DNA from: Pseudomonas izuensis
GTDB lineage: Bacteria; Pseudomonadota; Gammaproteobacteria; Pseudomonadales; Pseudomonadaceae
DNA length: 64,000 nucleotides
Direction: 5' to 3'
NCBI RefSeq assembly: GCF_009861505.1
Contig: NZ_WTFT01000006.1
Coordinates: 62,001-126,000, forward strand
The position numbers were made by a program, and so were the translations under genes. Below are positions 16,268-24,420 of this stretch, piece by piece. The first letter of the stretch is position 1. Every line of letters begins with the position of its first letter. A model generated the notes under the pieces. The model saw only the letters and a list, made by a program, of their open reading frames with translations, was not told where the DNA came from and did not search any database.

Positions 16268-17131
16268 GTGCAGGAAAAAGACTTTCCAGCGTTGTATCAA
16301 TCTACAGATCAGCTATCGAAGGATCGGCAGGGGGATTTTTTCCGTGCCTTGGGCGTGAATCTGTTTCTCCTGGTCTGTGCAGCCCTGCTTTCCGTAATCA
16401 ATTTCCCTCATTGGTCCATGGCCGTGTTGCAAGCACTCACGCTGCTCGGAGCGCTGGGTTGTTCGGTTTTCCTCGCAATTCATCGTCCTGAAAGATTCTG
16501 GTATGCGGGTCGGGCTGTCGCAGAGTCGATCAAGACTTTGACCTGGAGGTACATTTCCAAAGCCGAACCGTTTGACGATGAAGATGAAGCTGCGAAAGAA
16601 ATGTTCAGACGGAAAATTAAGGCGGTTTTTGACCAGAATCGAGATATCGCTAGCGTCCTGACCTCCCACCTGGACAGTCCTCAGATCAGTGAGGAAATGT
16701 CGCGGCTTCGCGCGCAGAGCTTGGAAGCGAGGAGGGCGGCGTACCTGGAGCATCGCATCGAAAATCAGCTGGCTTGGTACAACGCAAAGGCAACTTCCAA
16801 TGCCCGCGCAGCCAAGTGGTTCTTCAGATTGTTGATCGGCGTCAACGTCGTCGCAATCATATTAGCCCTCGTCAGAATTGCCTTTCTGACCGCGCCTTAT
16901 TGGCCAACCGACGTGATGGTGGCTGCCGCAGCGAGTCTACTCAGCTGGATGCAGGCGAAAAGATACACCGAACTGTCAGCGTCCTACGCCTTGACCGCCT
17001 TTGAGATTCAGTTTGTCCGAGAACAATCTCAGGTAGAGATGACCGAACAAAGGTTTTCCTCATTCGTCGGGGACGCCGAAAACGCCTTCTCGAGAGAGCA
17101 CACGCAATGGGTTGCGCGCAAAGATAATTGA
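16268..17131 (+). CDS. SLATT/DUF4231-type multi-pass membrane effector
   Basis: 287 aa from GTG 16268, with AGGGAG 7 nt upstream; longer ATG starts lie inside the broken TIR-like gene. Hydrophobic pairs lie near residues 24-75 (VNLFLLVCAALLSVINF; LQALTLLGALGCSVFLAI) and 170-225 (LLIGVNVVAIILALVRIAFL; VMVAAAASLLSWMQA). Between them a charged helical stretch ends in the family-type NQLAWYNAKATSNA. SLATT-type proteins are predicted pore-forming effectors that depolarise the membrane when a coupled nucleotide-signal enzyme (TIR, SMODS, SLOG) is triggered. The gene looks intact although its TIR partner is dead. A stem (17138-17167) follows. Confidence 0.72.
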   Translation: MQEKDFPALYQSTDQLSKDRQGDFFRALGVNLFLLVCAALLSVINFPHWSMAVLQALTLLGALGCSVFLAIHRPERFWYAGRAVAESIKTLTWRYISKAEPFDDEDEAAKEMFRRKIKAVFDQNRDIASVLTSHLDSPQISEEMSRLRAQSLEARRAAYLEHRIENQLAWYNAKATSNARAAKWFFRLLIGVNVVAIILALVRIAFLTAPYWPTDVMVAAAASLLSWMQAKRYTELSASYALTAFEIQFVREQSQVEMTEQRFSSFVGDAENAFSREHTQWVARKDN

Positions 17132-17137
17132 TGAGTT

Positions 17138-17167
17138 GGCTGTGGCCTGTAGGTCAGCGCCACAGCC
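17138..17167 (+). terminator. Possible weak terminator after the SLATT gene
   Basis: GGCTGTGGC and GCCACAGCC form a perfect 9-bp stem with a 12-nt loop. The following sequence has only a short T run, so termination would be inefficient. Confidence 0.4.
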
Positions 17168-17214
17168 CGACTTTACCCACGCAGAGGTTTGTTCAGCTGC
17201 TTCGGGTCTCTTGA

Positions 17215-18057
17215 TCAGCCTCCGCGCAAAGTCCGTATCCTGGCGAGCAGCTGAGCCTCCAACGTCGCCAGGCCTTCATTGTTCGGGTGGTAATGCAGAT
17301 ACCGAAGGTGAGCGAGGTCGAAAGGGATGTCAGCCGGGTTTTGCGTGATCAGGATTACCTCTTTGCCCCAAGCGTGCGCCAAGCCAATCTCGTAAAACAC
17401 GTTAGCGTTTCGGCCTGTGCAGTCGCATACCACGATTGCAGACCGATCAATCAGTGCCACGACATCCTCCATAACCGTCTGGTGGTCCCAGATATCATCG
17501 GCCCGGTCACATCTCATACCTGCCGCCCCTGCGGCCCGCTGTATGGCGGCAAGTACTAAGGCAGAGTTTGCAAATGGCATCATTACCGATAGCTGGTCGT
17601 CGACGAGTGTCGCTGACTCCGGCAACTGGAAGATCCTCGGATGACGACGAGAACCTCTTAACTCGGTCAGCATGAATCGGAAAAGATCTATATCTTTCAC
17701 CGCCCAATGTGTGCGCGAAAATTCGTAGTCATTGATGCCGAGTCTGGAGCGCAAGCGATAGATTTCTGCGATAGGGATCGGGGGGACATTCGCGTCGTAG
17801 ATGTAATCTAAAAGCACCTGACCTCGAGCCCCGTCTCGAATACTCATAATGGTGCCCACCCTTGCAAACTCTTCGCCGTCCCCTCGCATTTCATCCATAA
17901 AAAGGGTCGGCATGGCGGTCAGAGCGGCAACGTTGAGCACCCCATCAGCTCTCATTTGGGTTACCAGCGCAGGGGTCGTGTACTCCAGAATTCTTCCGTG
18001 ACTGAAAGTGTCGTGATTGTCCGCCCAGCCACCGGCGTTCACCAATAAATTGAACAT
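17215..18057 (-). CDS. Protein with C-terminal nucleoside-deoxyribosyltransferase-like domain
   Basis: 280 aa from ATG 18057, set by AAGGAG 9 nt upstream; the longer ATG at 18120 has no ribosome site. Residues 1-150 are an unassigned N-terminal domain (LLVNAGGWADNHDTFSHGRI). Residues 156-280 repeat the pattern of the gene at 14450: LSVMMPFANSALVLAAIQRA, CDRADDIWDHQTVMEDVVAL, SAIVVCDCTGRNANVFYEIG, with Glu223 in the YE-x-G position. It is therefore a second member of the same Rossmannoid class within 3 kb, on the opposite strand and facing the SLATT gene. Role unknown; a nucleotide-binding or N-glycosidase function in immunity is inferred from fold and neighbours. Confidence 0.65.
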   Translation of the reverse strand: MFNLLVNAGGWADNHDTFSHGRILEYTTPALVTQMRADGVLNVAALTAMPTLFMDEMRGDGEEFARVGTIMSIRDGARGQVLLDYIYDANVPPIPIAEIYRLRSRLGINDYEFSRTHWAVKDIDLFRFMLTELRGSRRHPRIFQLPESATLVDDQLSVMMPFANSALVLAAIQRAAGAAGMRCDRADDIWDHQTVMEDVVALIDRSAIVVCDCTGRNANVFYEIGLAHAWGKEVILITQNPADIPFDLAHLRYLHYHPNNEGLATLEAQLLARIRTLRGG

Positions 18058-18398
18058 GAAACCGCACTCCTTAGCATGCTTGATACCCCGTAATTGTGCA
18101 TTCGCCAAGGCGCTACACATCCCGCCAGAATGCGGATCTTAACGTTTCAGCGCAACTTGGTTTCAGCAACTCTGGCCTAGATTTTTCCACATCGGAGGTT
18201 TTACCGAGGAGACCGCGAAAGGGTTTGCTGCGAGGACCGAGACAGCGATGTCTGAGGATGATCACGCGTTCCATGGCGGCGCGCTCCGGATCTAGTGGGT
18301 GGGTGTGGAGTGAATGTTACGCGCGCCTTTTTTTAAGAGAGCTTCCTGGGTTCGATGGTGCTATCGATGGAATGAATGATCGCTGAATTACGCGGCAT
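18058..18398. other. Gap upstream of the deoxyribosyltransferase-like gene
   Basis: Holds the AAGGAG ribosome site of that gene (minus strand). Otherwise only short frames without ribosome sites; nothing recognised. Confidence 0.35.
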
Positions 18399-18986
18399 TT
18401 AGGCCCGCAAATGAGGGGTTGAGTGACTGTGTCGTGCATCGAGTTGGTCAAGGTATTCACTGATCCTTCGATGCTGTGCATCGCCATGACAACCATGCAT
18501 CAGCGTCGAAAATTCATGGTTGAGCGTCAGGCCACCTTCGGTGAGGTTGGCCGAACCGATTAGCGCTGAGTAGCTTCTGCCATTTTCGAAGTAGTACAGT
18601 TTGGTATGAAGTCGGGTCTCTTTGGAGGCCAAGACATGCCTAAGCGCTGTCATCCTGGCAAGGCTGGAACGGCATCGTAGTGGTGTATGCCTCACGTCTG
18701 TCACGATTGTCATCTCCGCTCCTCGAGCGAGTGCAGACTTTAAAGCGGTACGAAGAAGCCTCAGCCCTTTTTGATCTATCCATCCGGAACACAGAACTAT
18801 TCGCTGAGCCTCGCCCATCAATTGGGTTATCACACCAAGGTGATCTCTTTCCTCGCGGTTTAGAATGAATTCCACATGACCTCTCTGTTCACAGATAAAA
18901 GCGATCCTCGGCCGAGTTGGGCGGGTCGATACTGCGTAGTCTTGTGACCAGCAGATAGCCCTGCACAGGATTATCTCGTGGCACAC
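18399..18986 (-). CDS. Single-HKD phospholipase-D-type nuclease
   Basis: 195 aa as drawn from GTG 18986, which has no clear ribosome site, so the true start may be later. The active-site motif is near residue 128: H-T-K, four residues, Glu, then GSANLTEGG, the HxK(x4)(D/E)...GSxN form used by PLD-type endonucleases of the BfiI/NgoFVII and helicase-associated kinds. The upstream half has the expected first-lobe pattern (RIVLCSGWIDQKGLRLLRTA; GAEMTIVTDVRH). With one HKD it would act as a dimer. It may degrade DNA as an effector in the neighbouring immune cluster. It lies 341 bp upstream of the deoxyribosyltransferase-like gene on the same strand. Confidence 0.65.
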   Translation of the reverse strand: MCHEIILCRAICWSQDYAVSTRPTRPRIAFICEQRGHVEFILNREERDHLGVITQLMGEAQRIVLCSGWIDQKGLRLLRTALKSALARGAEMTIVTDVRHTPLRCRSSLARMTALRHVLASKETRLHTKLYYFENGRSYSALIGSANLTEGGLTLNHEFSTLMHGCHGDAQHRRISEYLDQLDARHSHSTPHLRA

Positions 18987-19040
18987 CGTTCAGCAGTATG
19001 AGCAGTCTCTAAGTTGCTGATGGTCGGGACTCAGCACGCC

Positions 19041-19610
19041 TCATTCAGTCAATGACGTGGTAGCGGCCAATATCTTGGCCACCGTCTGCAACACGTGCAA
19101 GGACAAGCCCTCGTCATCGACTGCTCGGGCAATGAGCGTTGCACCGGCAGTTGATACCAGTATCTGCAATGCCTTTTCATTTTTCTCAGTCGGTGTGCCT
19201 TGGTGCATGTGCCCCATCAGGGCAGATAACAGGCCATGGATCCCACCGGTGAACGAAGCACTGGCAGAACCACCGCAGCGCGCGACATCAGATCCCAATG
19301 ATGGAATAGGACAGCTGTTCCCGCTGTCATCTCGATGCGCCTCGGAGAGGTAAAATTCAATGATCGATTTGAGCGATTCAGCAGACTTCCAGCATTCAAT
19401 ATTCGACTCAAATATCTTGCTCACCGCTTCTGCAATTAGCTGGTCTTTTCCGCCTGGAAATTGCCCATAGAATCCTCCATGAGTCAGACCTGCCGAGCGG
19501 GCCAATTCGGCGATGCCAATTCCTTCAGTCCCTTTTTCACGATAGGAACGAGCCGCGGCGAAAACCATCGATTGCTTGTTTTGAGCGGCTTTCTCCTTTG
19601 TAACCCTCAT
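19041..19610 (-). CDS. TetR/AcrR-family regulator
   Basis: 189 aa. Start ATG 19610 has AGGAG 6 nt upstream. The N-terminal HTH is typical: ARSYREKGTEGIGIAELARS, then AGLTHGGFYGQFPGGKDQLI. The ligand domain contains CPIPSLGSDVARC, common in the subgroup controlling small-molecule resistance or redox genes next to oxidoreductases. No obvious target gene is adjacent on either side. Its former target may have been lost, or it may act at a distance. Confidence 0.85.
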   Translation of the reverse strand: MRVTKEKAAQNKQSMVFAAARSYREKGTEGIGIAELARSAGLTHGGFYGQFPGGKDQLIAEAVSKIFESNIECWKSAESLKSIIEFYLSEAHRDDSGNSCPIPSLGSDVARCGGSASASFTGGIHGLLSALMGHMHQGTPTEKNEKALQILVSTAGATLIARAVDDEGLSLHVLQTVAKILAATTSLTE

Positions 19611-19942
19611 TATTTACTCCTGGTGGCGAGCTTACCGGATAGCCTGGCGCCACCATAAATAGGCAAATGGCCAAGCATGATAGTCGTCATATAACGGGAT
19701 CGCAATGAGAGTCGCCGAATGCTCAGCTTGTTTTGCCAAGCCCGGTCAGCGAACGCTGAGGACCATCACAATTCTTGGGAAGTACGCACACCTTAATTTC
19801 AGTCTCTGAGGCACAGTGCACAGAAAAGAGGGATCGAGGGACTGGGTAAATTTTGGGTCAGCTGAGTCCTTCGCCCAAGGAACGAATTACGCTGATGGCG
19901 TAAAGTTTCGAGTCGTCAGGGACCTGAATATTGACGGCATAA
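19611..19942. other. Gap, no gene seen
   Basis: Upstream region of the TetR gene and downstream of the next minus-strand gene. No clear dyad or promoter recognised. Confidence 0.3.
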
Positions 19943-21232
19943 CTAAACTTCGGGTGGATTCCAAGCTTCAAAGTGCTTGAGCGCATCCAAGTCGCCAATC
20001 AGCGCCATCGCTTTAGCCAGGCGATCCAGTACAGCCTGCCGCTGTTCTGATTCGAGGCGCTGCGCCCTTTGCGCAATGTCTTCGAAGAACGCCTGAATAC
20101 TGTTCACCTTCGCCCAGGTTTGAATTACCGTTTCAAGCTGATCTTTGCTGTCTTGAATCGCCTTGAGCCGACGCTTCTCGTCCTCCTGGCGTCGCCACTC
20201 GTCCATCTGTAACAGGTGTCGCTGCCGCTCCTGCTCGCTCCGTACTCGCTCGATCTCCACCTTGCTCGCAAGAGCCGGAGCCTCGGCTAGCAAAGCCTTC
20301 ACGATGCCTGGAATTTTGCTGACCAAATCGCCAGGCTTGTTCTCGGTCCATCGCTGAATCCACTCCACACCGTAGTAGGGGGAATACACCTGCAAACACA
20401 ATCTGCTGCTTGGCATATCGGCGCTCATCATCCAACCACCAGGGTAATTGGAGCGTCTGGTACTTACCGGAAGCGCAGTCAGGCGGACGTATTTCTTCTC
20501 GGGGCGCTTCACGTGGACGTATTCACTGATCTCATAAATGGACAGGCCGAACACAACGGTGCCGACGTAGACGACCGTGGGACGTTGAGGTCGCCACAGG
20601 GCAGGGTGCACGTACCTGTTTGATGCCACCTCTCGATGATCCACTGTCTCACGGCCCATGTGAGTCGTCGGATCAGAGAGCGCGACCGCCAGACCCTTTT
20701 TCATCAGGGCCAAAAACAGCTGATTGGCGAAGTCAATGGCGTGATTGACACCTGAGCGACTCACAATTAGATCGGCCATCGCGCGCTTTGAAGGCCGCAG
20801 ATAGCCTTCATCGGTCTCCTGGGCTTTCTTAAAATGCTCTTCAATGTCCACCAGTAACGGATGCCGGCGAGGAAGAGTCGCAACGCGACTGGACGAGCGC
20901 CCGCGACTTTTGGCGGGGGCTTTAGGCAATGATCGTGAGATCTGTTCGGGCGCACCGTTCCGGCTCCAGGCGAGGAGAGCGCCTGGCTGGACCTCCGGCA
21001 GCGGCGGACAGGTTTGACGCTGTCCCGCGGCGACCTTCGCCCAATACCCAACAGCGGGGCGGGGAATATTCAAATGGGTGAATACGCGGGCCAAGTAGCT
21101 TGAGGACACCCCATAACGTTCCGCGATCTTGGTCATCGGCATTGACCAAGCCTGCTCGTAGAGTGATTCCCGGGTAACGGTGTCCTCGGACGACTCATCA
21201 ATGACGGCTGGAGTGTTCGGTGTGTTTTCCAT
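19943..21232 (-). CDS. Large HTH-containing hypothetical protein
   Basis: 429 aa. Residues 18-70 form a helix-turn-helix (ESLYEQAWSMPMTKIAERYG, then VSSSYLARVFTHLNIPRP, then GYWAKVAAGQ). The middle is an unassigned alpha/beta domain and residues 330-400 are a long charged coiled coil (IERVRSEQERQRHLLQ; Arg/Lys/Glu-rich). I have seen this layout as an unnamed protein in plasmids and integrative elements, often near integrases. It precedes the tyrosine recombinase on the same strand, separated by 624 bp. No ribosome site is obvious at the annotated ATG. Confidence 0.6.
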   Translation of the reverse strand: MENTPNTPAVIDESSEDTVTRESLYEQAWSMPMTKIAERYGVSSSYLARVFTHLNIPRPAVGYWAKVAAGQRQTCPPLPEVQPGALLAWSRNGAPEQISRSLPKAPAKSRGRSSSRVATLPRRHPLLVDIEEHFKKAQETDEGYLRPSKRAMADLIVSRSGVNHAIDFANQLFLALMKKGLAVALSDPTTHMGRETVDHREVASNRYVHPALWRPQRPTVVYVGTVVFGLSIYEISEYVHVKRPEKKYVRLTALPVSTRRSNYPGGWMMSADMPSSRLCLQVYSPYYGVEWIQRWTENKPGDLVSKIPGIVKALLAEAPALASKVEIERVRSEQERQRHLLQMDEWRRQEDEKRRLKAIQDSKDQLETVIQTWAKVNSIQAFFEDIAQRAQRLESEQRQAVLDRLAKAMALIGDLDALKHFEAWNPPEV

Positions 21233-21856
21233 GCATGAGCGCTTAGGAGGTGGCTGATGGAGTCGATGATCAGACAGCCTAGCTCATGCAGTGTGACGCT
21301 TGACTCTGCTCAGCTCGCTTTGCGTGCACCGTCGAACCGATCATCGATTCTTGCCACACGACGCGCCATGCGGGCCCGGTTGACCACGGAGGGCGAATGT
21401 GTGAACCCGTCCTCATTATTAGAAGCCGATCGTGCGGGGAACGAGGAGGTAAACGCTGAAAAAATCACGTTCAAGCCAAAGACATTTTTCACAAGAGGCT
21501 CCAGACAATCGAATAGTTGGAGCTACGGTAGTCCTGCGTCATGACCCTTGAGAAACAAAGAACAGACATACCAGTTATCAACCGAGGCGATTCCACCTGG
21601 GACGTTGGAAAAGGGATCGGTTGTAGAACGTCGGTGCGGAGCATCGCTGAGGGAAGTATTCAGTCACCGCGAAGCAGCACGGCTGAAAGAATGTTAAAGC
21701 AGCGTGCGTGGATCAAGCGCCAGTCATAGCTAATTCAACTTAATAGTACACCACATGTACTATTAACTTGGCGGGGTCGGTGCCGTTCCACAACCACGAC
21801 TCCCTTGTGACCAAGTACACGGGACAGCATTGTATATGCCGAATCATTCAACTCCA
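21233..21856. other. Gap between HTH protein and recombinase gene end
   Basis: A 95-codon plus-strand frame (21257-21544) has a very good AGGAGG site 7 nt before its ATG and overlaps a second 62-codon frame as ATGA at 21541. However, its start lies only 24 bp from the divergent HTH gene and its composition is weak, so neither is called as a gene. A perfect dyad at 21740-21766 is listed separately. Confidence 0.3.
21740..21766. repeat. Recombinase core-site-like dyad downstream of the integrase gene
   Basis: TTAATAGTACA, spacer CCACA, TGTACTATTAA: two perfect 11-bp arms around 5 bp, 90 bp past the recombinase stop codon. Tyrosine recombinases bind 9-13-bp inverted arms around a 5-8-bp strand-exchange region. 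It could instead be a terminator stem, but no T run follows on the minus strand. Confidence 0.5.
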
Positions 21857-23137
21857 CTATTTCAACTTAAGGTGTTTGACCGAGTGCGCGCGCTGCTCGT
21901 CGAGCGAATTGTAATAAGTGTTTTGCGTGGTGCTCAGACTGTTGTGGCGCAGGTCCGCCTGCAAATCCTTCATATCGCGAAAAGGTGCATCAAAGGTTGC
22001 CGATGTGTGGCGCAGCCAATGCAACGACGCCGAACGCAGGTTATCGATCTCATCATCACTGCGGCCTTCTGCGGTCATCTTCAGCAAGCCACGATCAAAC
22101 ACCTGCTGAAGCAACAGGCGTAGGTGCCGACCTGAAAGGCCGCCCCGGCCATTCAAGGTGGTCAACAGGGGATAGGTCTCATGCGGTGAGGGCAGGGCAC
22201 TCAGCCCCAAGTGTCGGCGATAGCGTGTCAAATAGCTGTGTACATAGTCATCGCGCACACTGATTTTAGCCGACTTGTTGCCTTTCCCAACCACATGAAA
22301 CCACCAGTTGCCCATGGTATCGCGCCGAAAATCCCCCATGGTCGGCTCCCAGTTATCGCGACCAACCAGGTCAGAAACGCGTAAATACATGGCAAACAAG
22401 GTCGTGAGCACAAACAAGGTACGCTCATGAACCGGGTCTTCTTCCGCCATTTCTTCCGCGGTTTCGATCACATAATCCCACTGGAGGTGGGAGAGGGCGC
22501 GGCCAGATACCTCTTGGGTATGGCGTTGCTTATAGACCGCTTTTTGTTTGACCGCGCGAAATGGGTTGGCTTCGGTGAGGCCTTCGTCCATGGCGTACTG
22601 ATAAAAGCTGCCACAGACGGCAAACACCTGGGCCACGGAGCCCTGAGCCATCTTGTAACGGTTTTCCGTCGTGGCCGGTTCCGGAAGATACTTGTCACGT
22701 TTGGGCGCCGTCTGGCTGAAAGGACGCCAAGCGGCATTGAGCTGGTAAGTGTCGGCGCTGCATTTCTGCTTACCCCCGACCCGAACGAAGCGCGACTTGA
22801 CCACCGGGCCAACCCAAGCCGCTGCCGGCCGCAAGCAGAACTCCATAAACGCCTCGGCGTCGCTGCGACGTAATGCCAGCAAGGGTTTCTGGGCCACCAG
22901 CAGTGACCAAAGCAGTAAGCGTTCCACGTGCGTGCGGTAGGAATTGAAGGTCGCTTCATTGCCGGCATACGATTTGAGGAATCCACGCGCAGCGATATAG
23001 CCCTGGTGAGCCTCCAGTGCCTCGGGAAAGCTGGCCAAGTATTCCCGCACCAGAGGTAATTCTTCACTGATCTGCTGAAAGTTCAGCTCCAAAAAGCGTC
23101 GGTAGCTTTCAAACAGGGGTTGCGGTGACGAAGGCAT
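21857..23137 (-). CDS. Tyrosine recombinase/integrase
   Basis: 426 aa from ATG 23137 (AGGA about 7 nt upstream); the frame extends further without a better start. An N-terminal SAM-like DNA-binding region (residues 60-160) is followed by the catalytic domain. The first Arg is in MYLRVSDLVG, the Lys in VVGKGNKSAK, the box-II motif in HWLRHTSATF, then the second His-type position, and the nucleophile Tyr in NTYYNSLDEQRAHS. All key residues are present, so it should be active. XerC-like enzymes of this size occur in Pseudomonas integron-like elements that insert in rulB. Candidate core sites flank it and a repeat array lies upstream. Confidence 0.9.
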   Translation of the reverse strand: MPSSPQPLFESYRRFLELNFQQISEELPLVREYLASFPEALEAHQGYIAARGFLKSYAGNEATFNSYRTHVERLLLWSLLVAQKPLLALRRSDAEAFMEFCLRPAAAWVGPVVKSRFVRVGGKQKCSADTYQLNAAWRPFSQTAPKRDKYLPEPATTENRYKMAQGSVAQVFAVCGSFYQYAMDEGLTEANPFRAVKQKAVYKQRHTQEVSGRALSHLQWDYVIETAEEMAEEDPVHERTLFVLTTLFAMYLRVSDLVGRDNWEPTMGDFRRDTMGNWWFHVVGKGNKSAKISVRDDYVHSYLTRYRRHLGLSALPSPHETYPLLTTLNGRGGLSGRHLRLLLQQVFDRGLLKMTAEGRSDDEIDNLRSASLHWLRHTSATFDAPFRDMKDLQADLRHNSLSTTQNTYYNSLDEQRAHSVKHLKLK

Positions 23138-23257
23138 GGGACGTCCTGCATGAAATGGCAACTTGCGGGAATGAAATATCCGGGTCTGGGAGTTATCGGA
23201 TATTGGGCGTGAGTTGGAGGCCTCGAGCGGGAACACGAACTCGATTGAGATAAAAAG

Positions 23258-23291
23258 TTAACTACACTAAATAGCCGTTTAGTGTAATTAA
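23258..23291. repeat. Recombinase core-site-like dyad upstream of the integrase gene
   Basis: TTAACTACACTAAA, spacer TAGCCG, TTTAGTGTAATTAA. The 14-nt arms match at 13 positions around 6 bp. It lies 120 bp before the integrase start. Together with the similar dyad beyond the gene's 3' end it may be an attachment or self-regulatory site. Confidence 0.55.
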
Positions 23292-23553
23292 CCTTGGTGC
23301 CGATTTCGCGCTCATCAGACGGATGGTATCGAGGAGGAGATAGCAAATCAATGTCATACTATTTTTCGTTACTTAGTAGTCACAACGCTCGAATAGGAAA
23401 GTGCTGACCGCGCCGGGCGCACCCGAACTTCATCATTACATCGCACATATATTATCGACTTATCTATTAAGTTTTACGCGGTATTTCACCAACTTGGGTG
23501 CTGAATAGACGACTATCGGCTCTCGAACCATTTACGCCCGCTGATGATGGCCG

Positions 23554-24069
23554 ATTCCGGCAATTCATCATTTTTTTCACTTTTTTCCGGCGAATTAAAA
23601 ATCTTGCGCAACCCAAGCATTACGGGCGTATCCGAATTTTTATTGGTAAAAAATGAGGCTATTTCCGATAATTTAGAGGTTTTTTTCTTTTTTCCGGTGA
23701 TTAAATAATGCGGTTTTGGCTTCGAAATCGGGTCGACGAGCACCTTATCTTGCCCAAATACTGCATCTTCGCCTTCAACAATCCCCACGCGATCCCTTTT
23801 TCATGCTTCAAGGGCAAATATTCCGGCGATTTAACATTCTTTTTCCACCACGTTTTTTTTCCGGTGAATTAGCACTTTTTCTGGATCGCTCAGGGCTCCA
23901 ACCCCTCTAGCGTCGCGATGAGAGCCACAGGAGCACCAGGAGCGGCCCCATACTTTATGCGTAGGGGGTCATTTGCAATTTCTAGATGTAGGTTGAGGCT
24001 AGATCCACAGGCTTATGATTTCTAAAGGATTCCGGTGAATCAATAATTATTGTCCGGTGAATCGTTGAT
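23554..24069. repeat. Direct-repeat array, consensus TTCCGGYGAATTA
   Basis: Same-orientation copies, often after a T run: 23554 (ATTCCGGCAATTCATCA), 23585 (TTCCGGCGAATTAAAA), 23691 (TTCCGGTGATTAAATAA), 23821 (TTCCGGCGATTTAACA), 23859 (TTCCGGTGAATTAGC), 24030 (TTCCGGTGAATCAATAA), 24052 (GTCCGGTGAATCGTTGA). A weaker copy lies at 23661. Spacing is irregular (22-171 bp), so this is not a CRISPR array or an iteron set. Position beside the recombinase suggests recombination sites or relics of repeated insertions. Confidence 0.7.
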
Positions 24070-24226
24070 CGCGACAAACGCTCCCACGCCCGTATAGGAC
24101 GATACGCATAATGTATATTATGTTAAATGATGTGTCAGAGCGGAACTTTGCCAAAGTGCTTTGAGCACAGCAAGAAATTGTCTGTCACTATCGAAATCGA
24201 TCCAGTTGGAGCTATAGGCCGCGATC

Positions 24227-24412
24227 AGTAACGACTGGCGGGCACAAGCATACTGATTCTCCCCGGCTCCTGACCTGCCAACAGATCGTTGATCCGACGC
24301 AAGTCCTTTTCCGCCAGAGCGCCTACCGCGGCCTTGAGCTCAAGGTGGGCCAGCAACCTATCGTATCGGGCTGCTGCGAGCCGAGCCCGCACTCCTGACT
24401 CTCTGCCTGCAG
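24227..24412 (-). pseudogene. C-terminal remnant of a TolC-like outer-membrane secretion protein
   Basis: The minus-strand frame reads VRARLAAARYDRLLAHLELK, then AAVGALAEKDLRRINDLLAG, and ends MLVPASRY before TGA (24227-24229). The A-R-Y-D-x-L...L-x-A-A-G-x-L-x-x-x-D-L-x-x-I-N pattern is the last helix of type I secretion TolC proteins. About 400 residues are missing. It belongs with the CvaA-like fragment upstream on the same strand. Confidence 0.7.
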
Positions 24413-24420
24413 CGCAACTT

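Larger units (their letters stand above)
23138..24226. other. Kilobase non-coding region with a dyad and a repeat array
   Basis: No convincing gene. It holds the dyad at 23258-23291 and at least seven copies of a TTCCGGYGAATTA-type repeat between 23554 and 24069 (both listed). A 91-codon minus-strand frame (23513-23788) is made largely of repeat-derived Lys/Pro codons and has no ribosome site. Confidence 0.5.

Noticed and set aside
13884-17131. Canonical Thoeris system
   Set aside because: ThsB-like proteins are present, but no SIR2-SLOG ThsA or macro-domain effector was found.
21257-21729. Two overlapping small plus-strand genes with a good AGGAGG site
   Set aside because: Start lies 24 bp from a divergent gene, composition is weak and no partner supports them; left as a note in the gap entry.
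23513-23788. 91-codon minus-strand frame in the repeat region
   Set aside because: Coding look comes from T-run/CCGG repeats; upstream stop and no ribosome site.
23554-24069. CRISPR array
   Set aside because: Repeats are short and degenerate with irregular spacing, and no cas gene is present.
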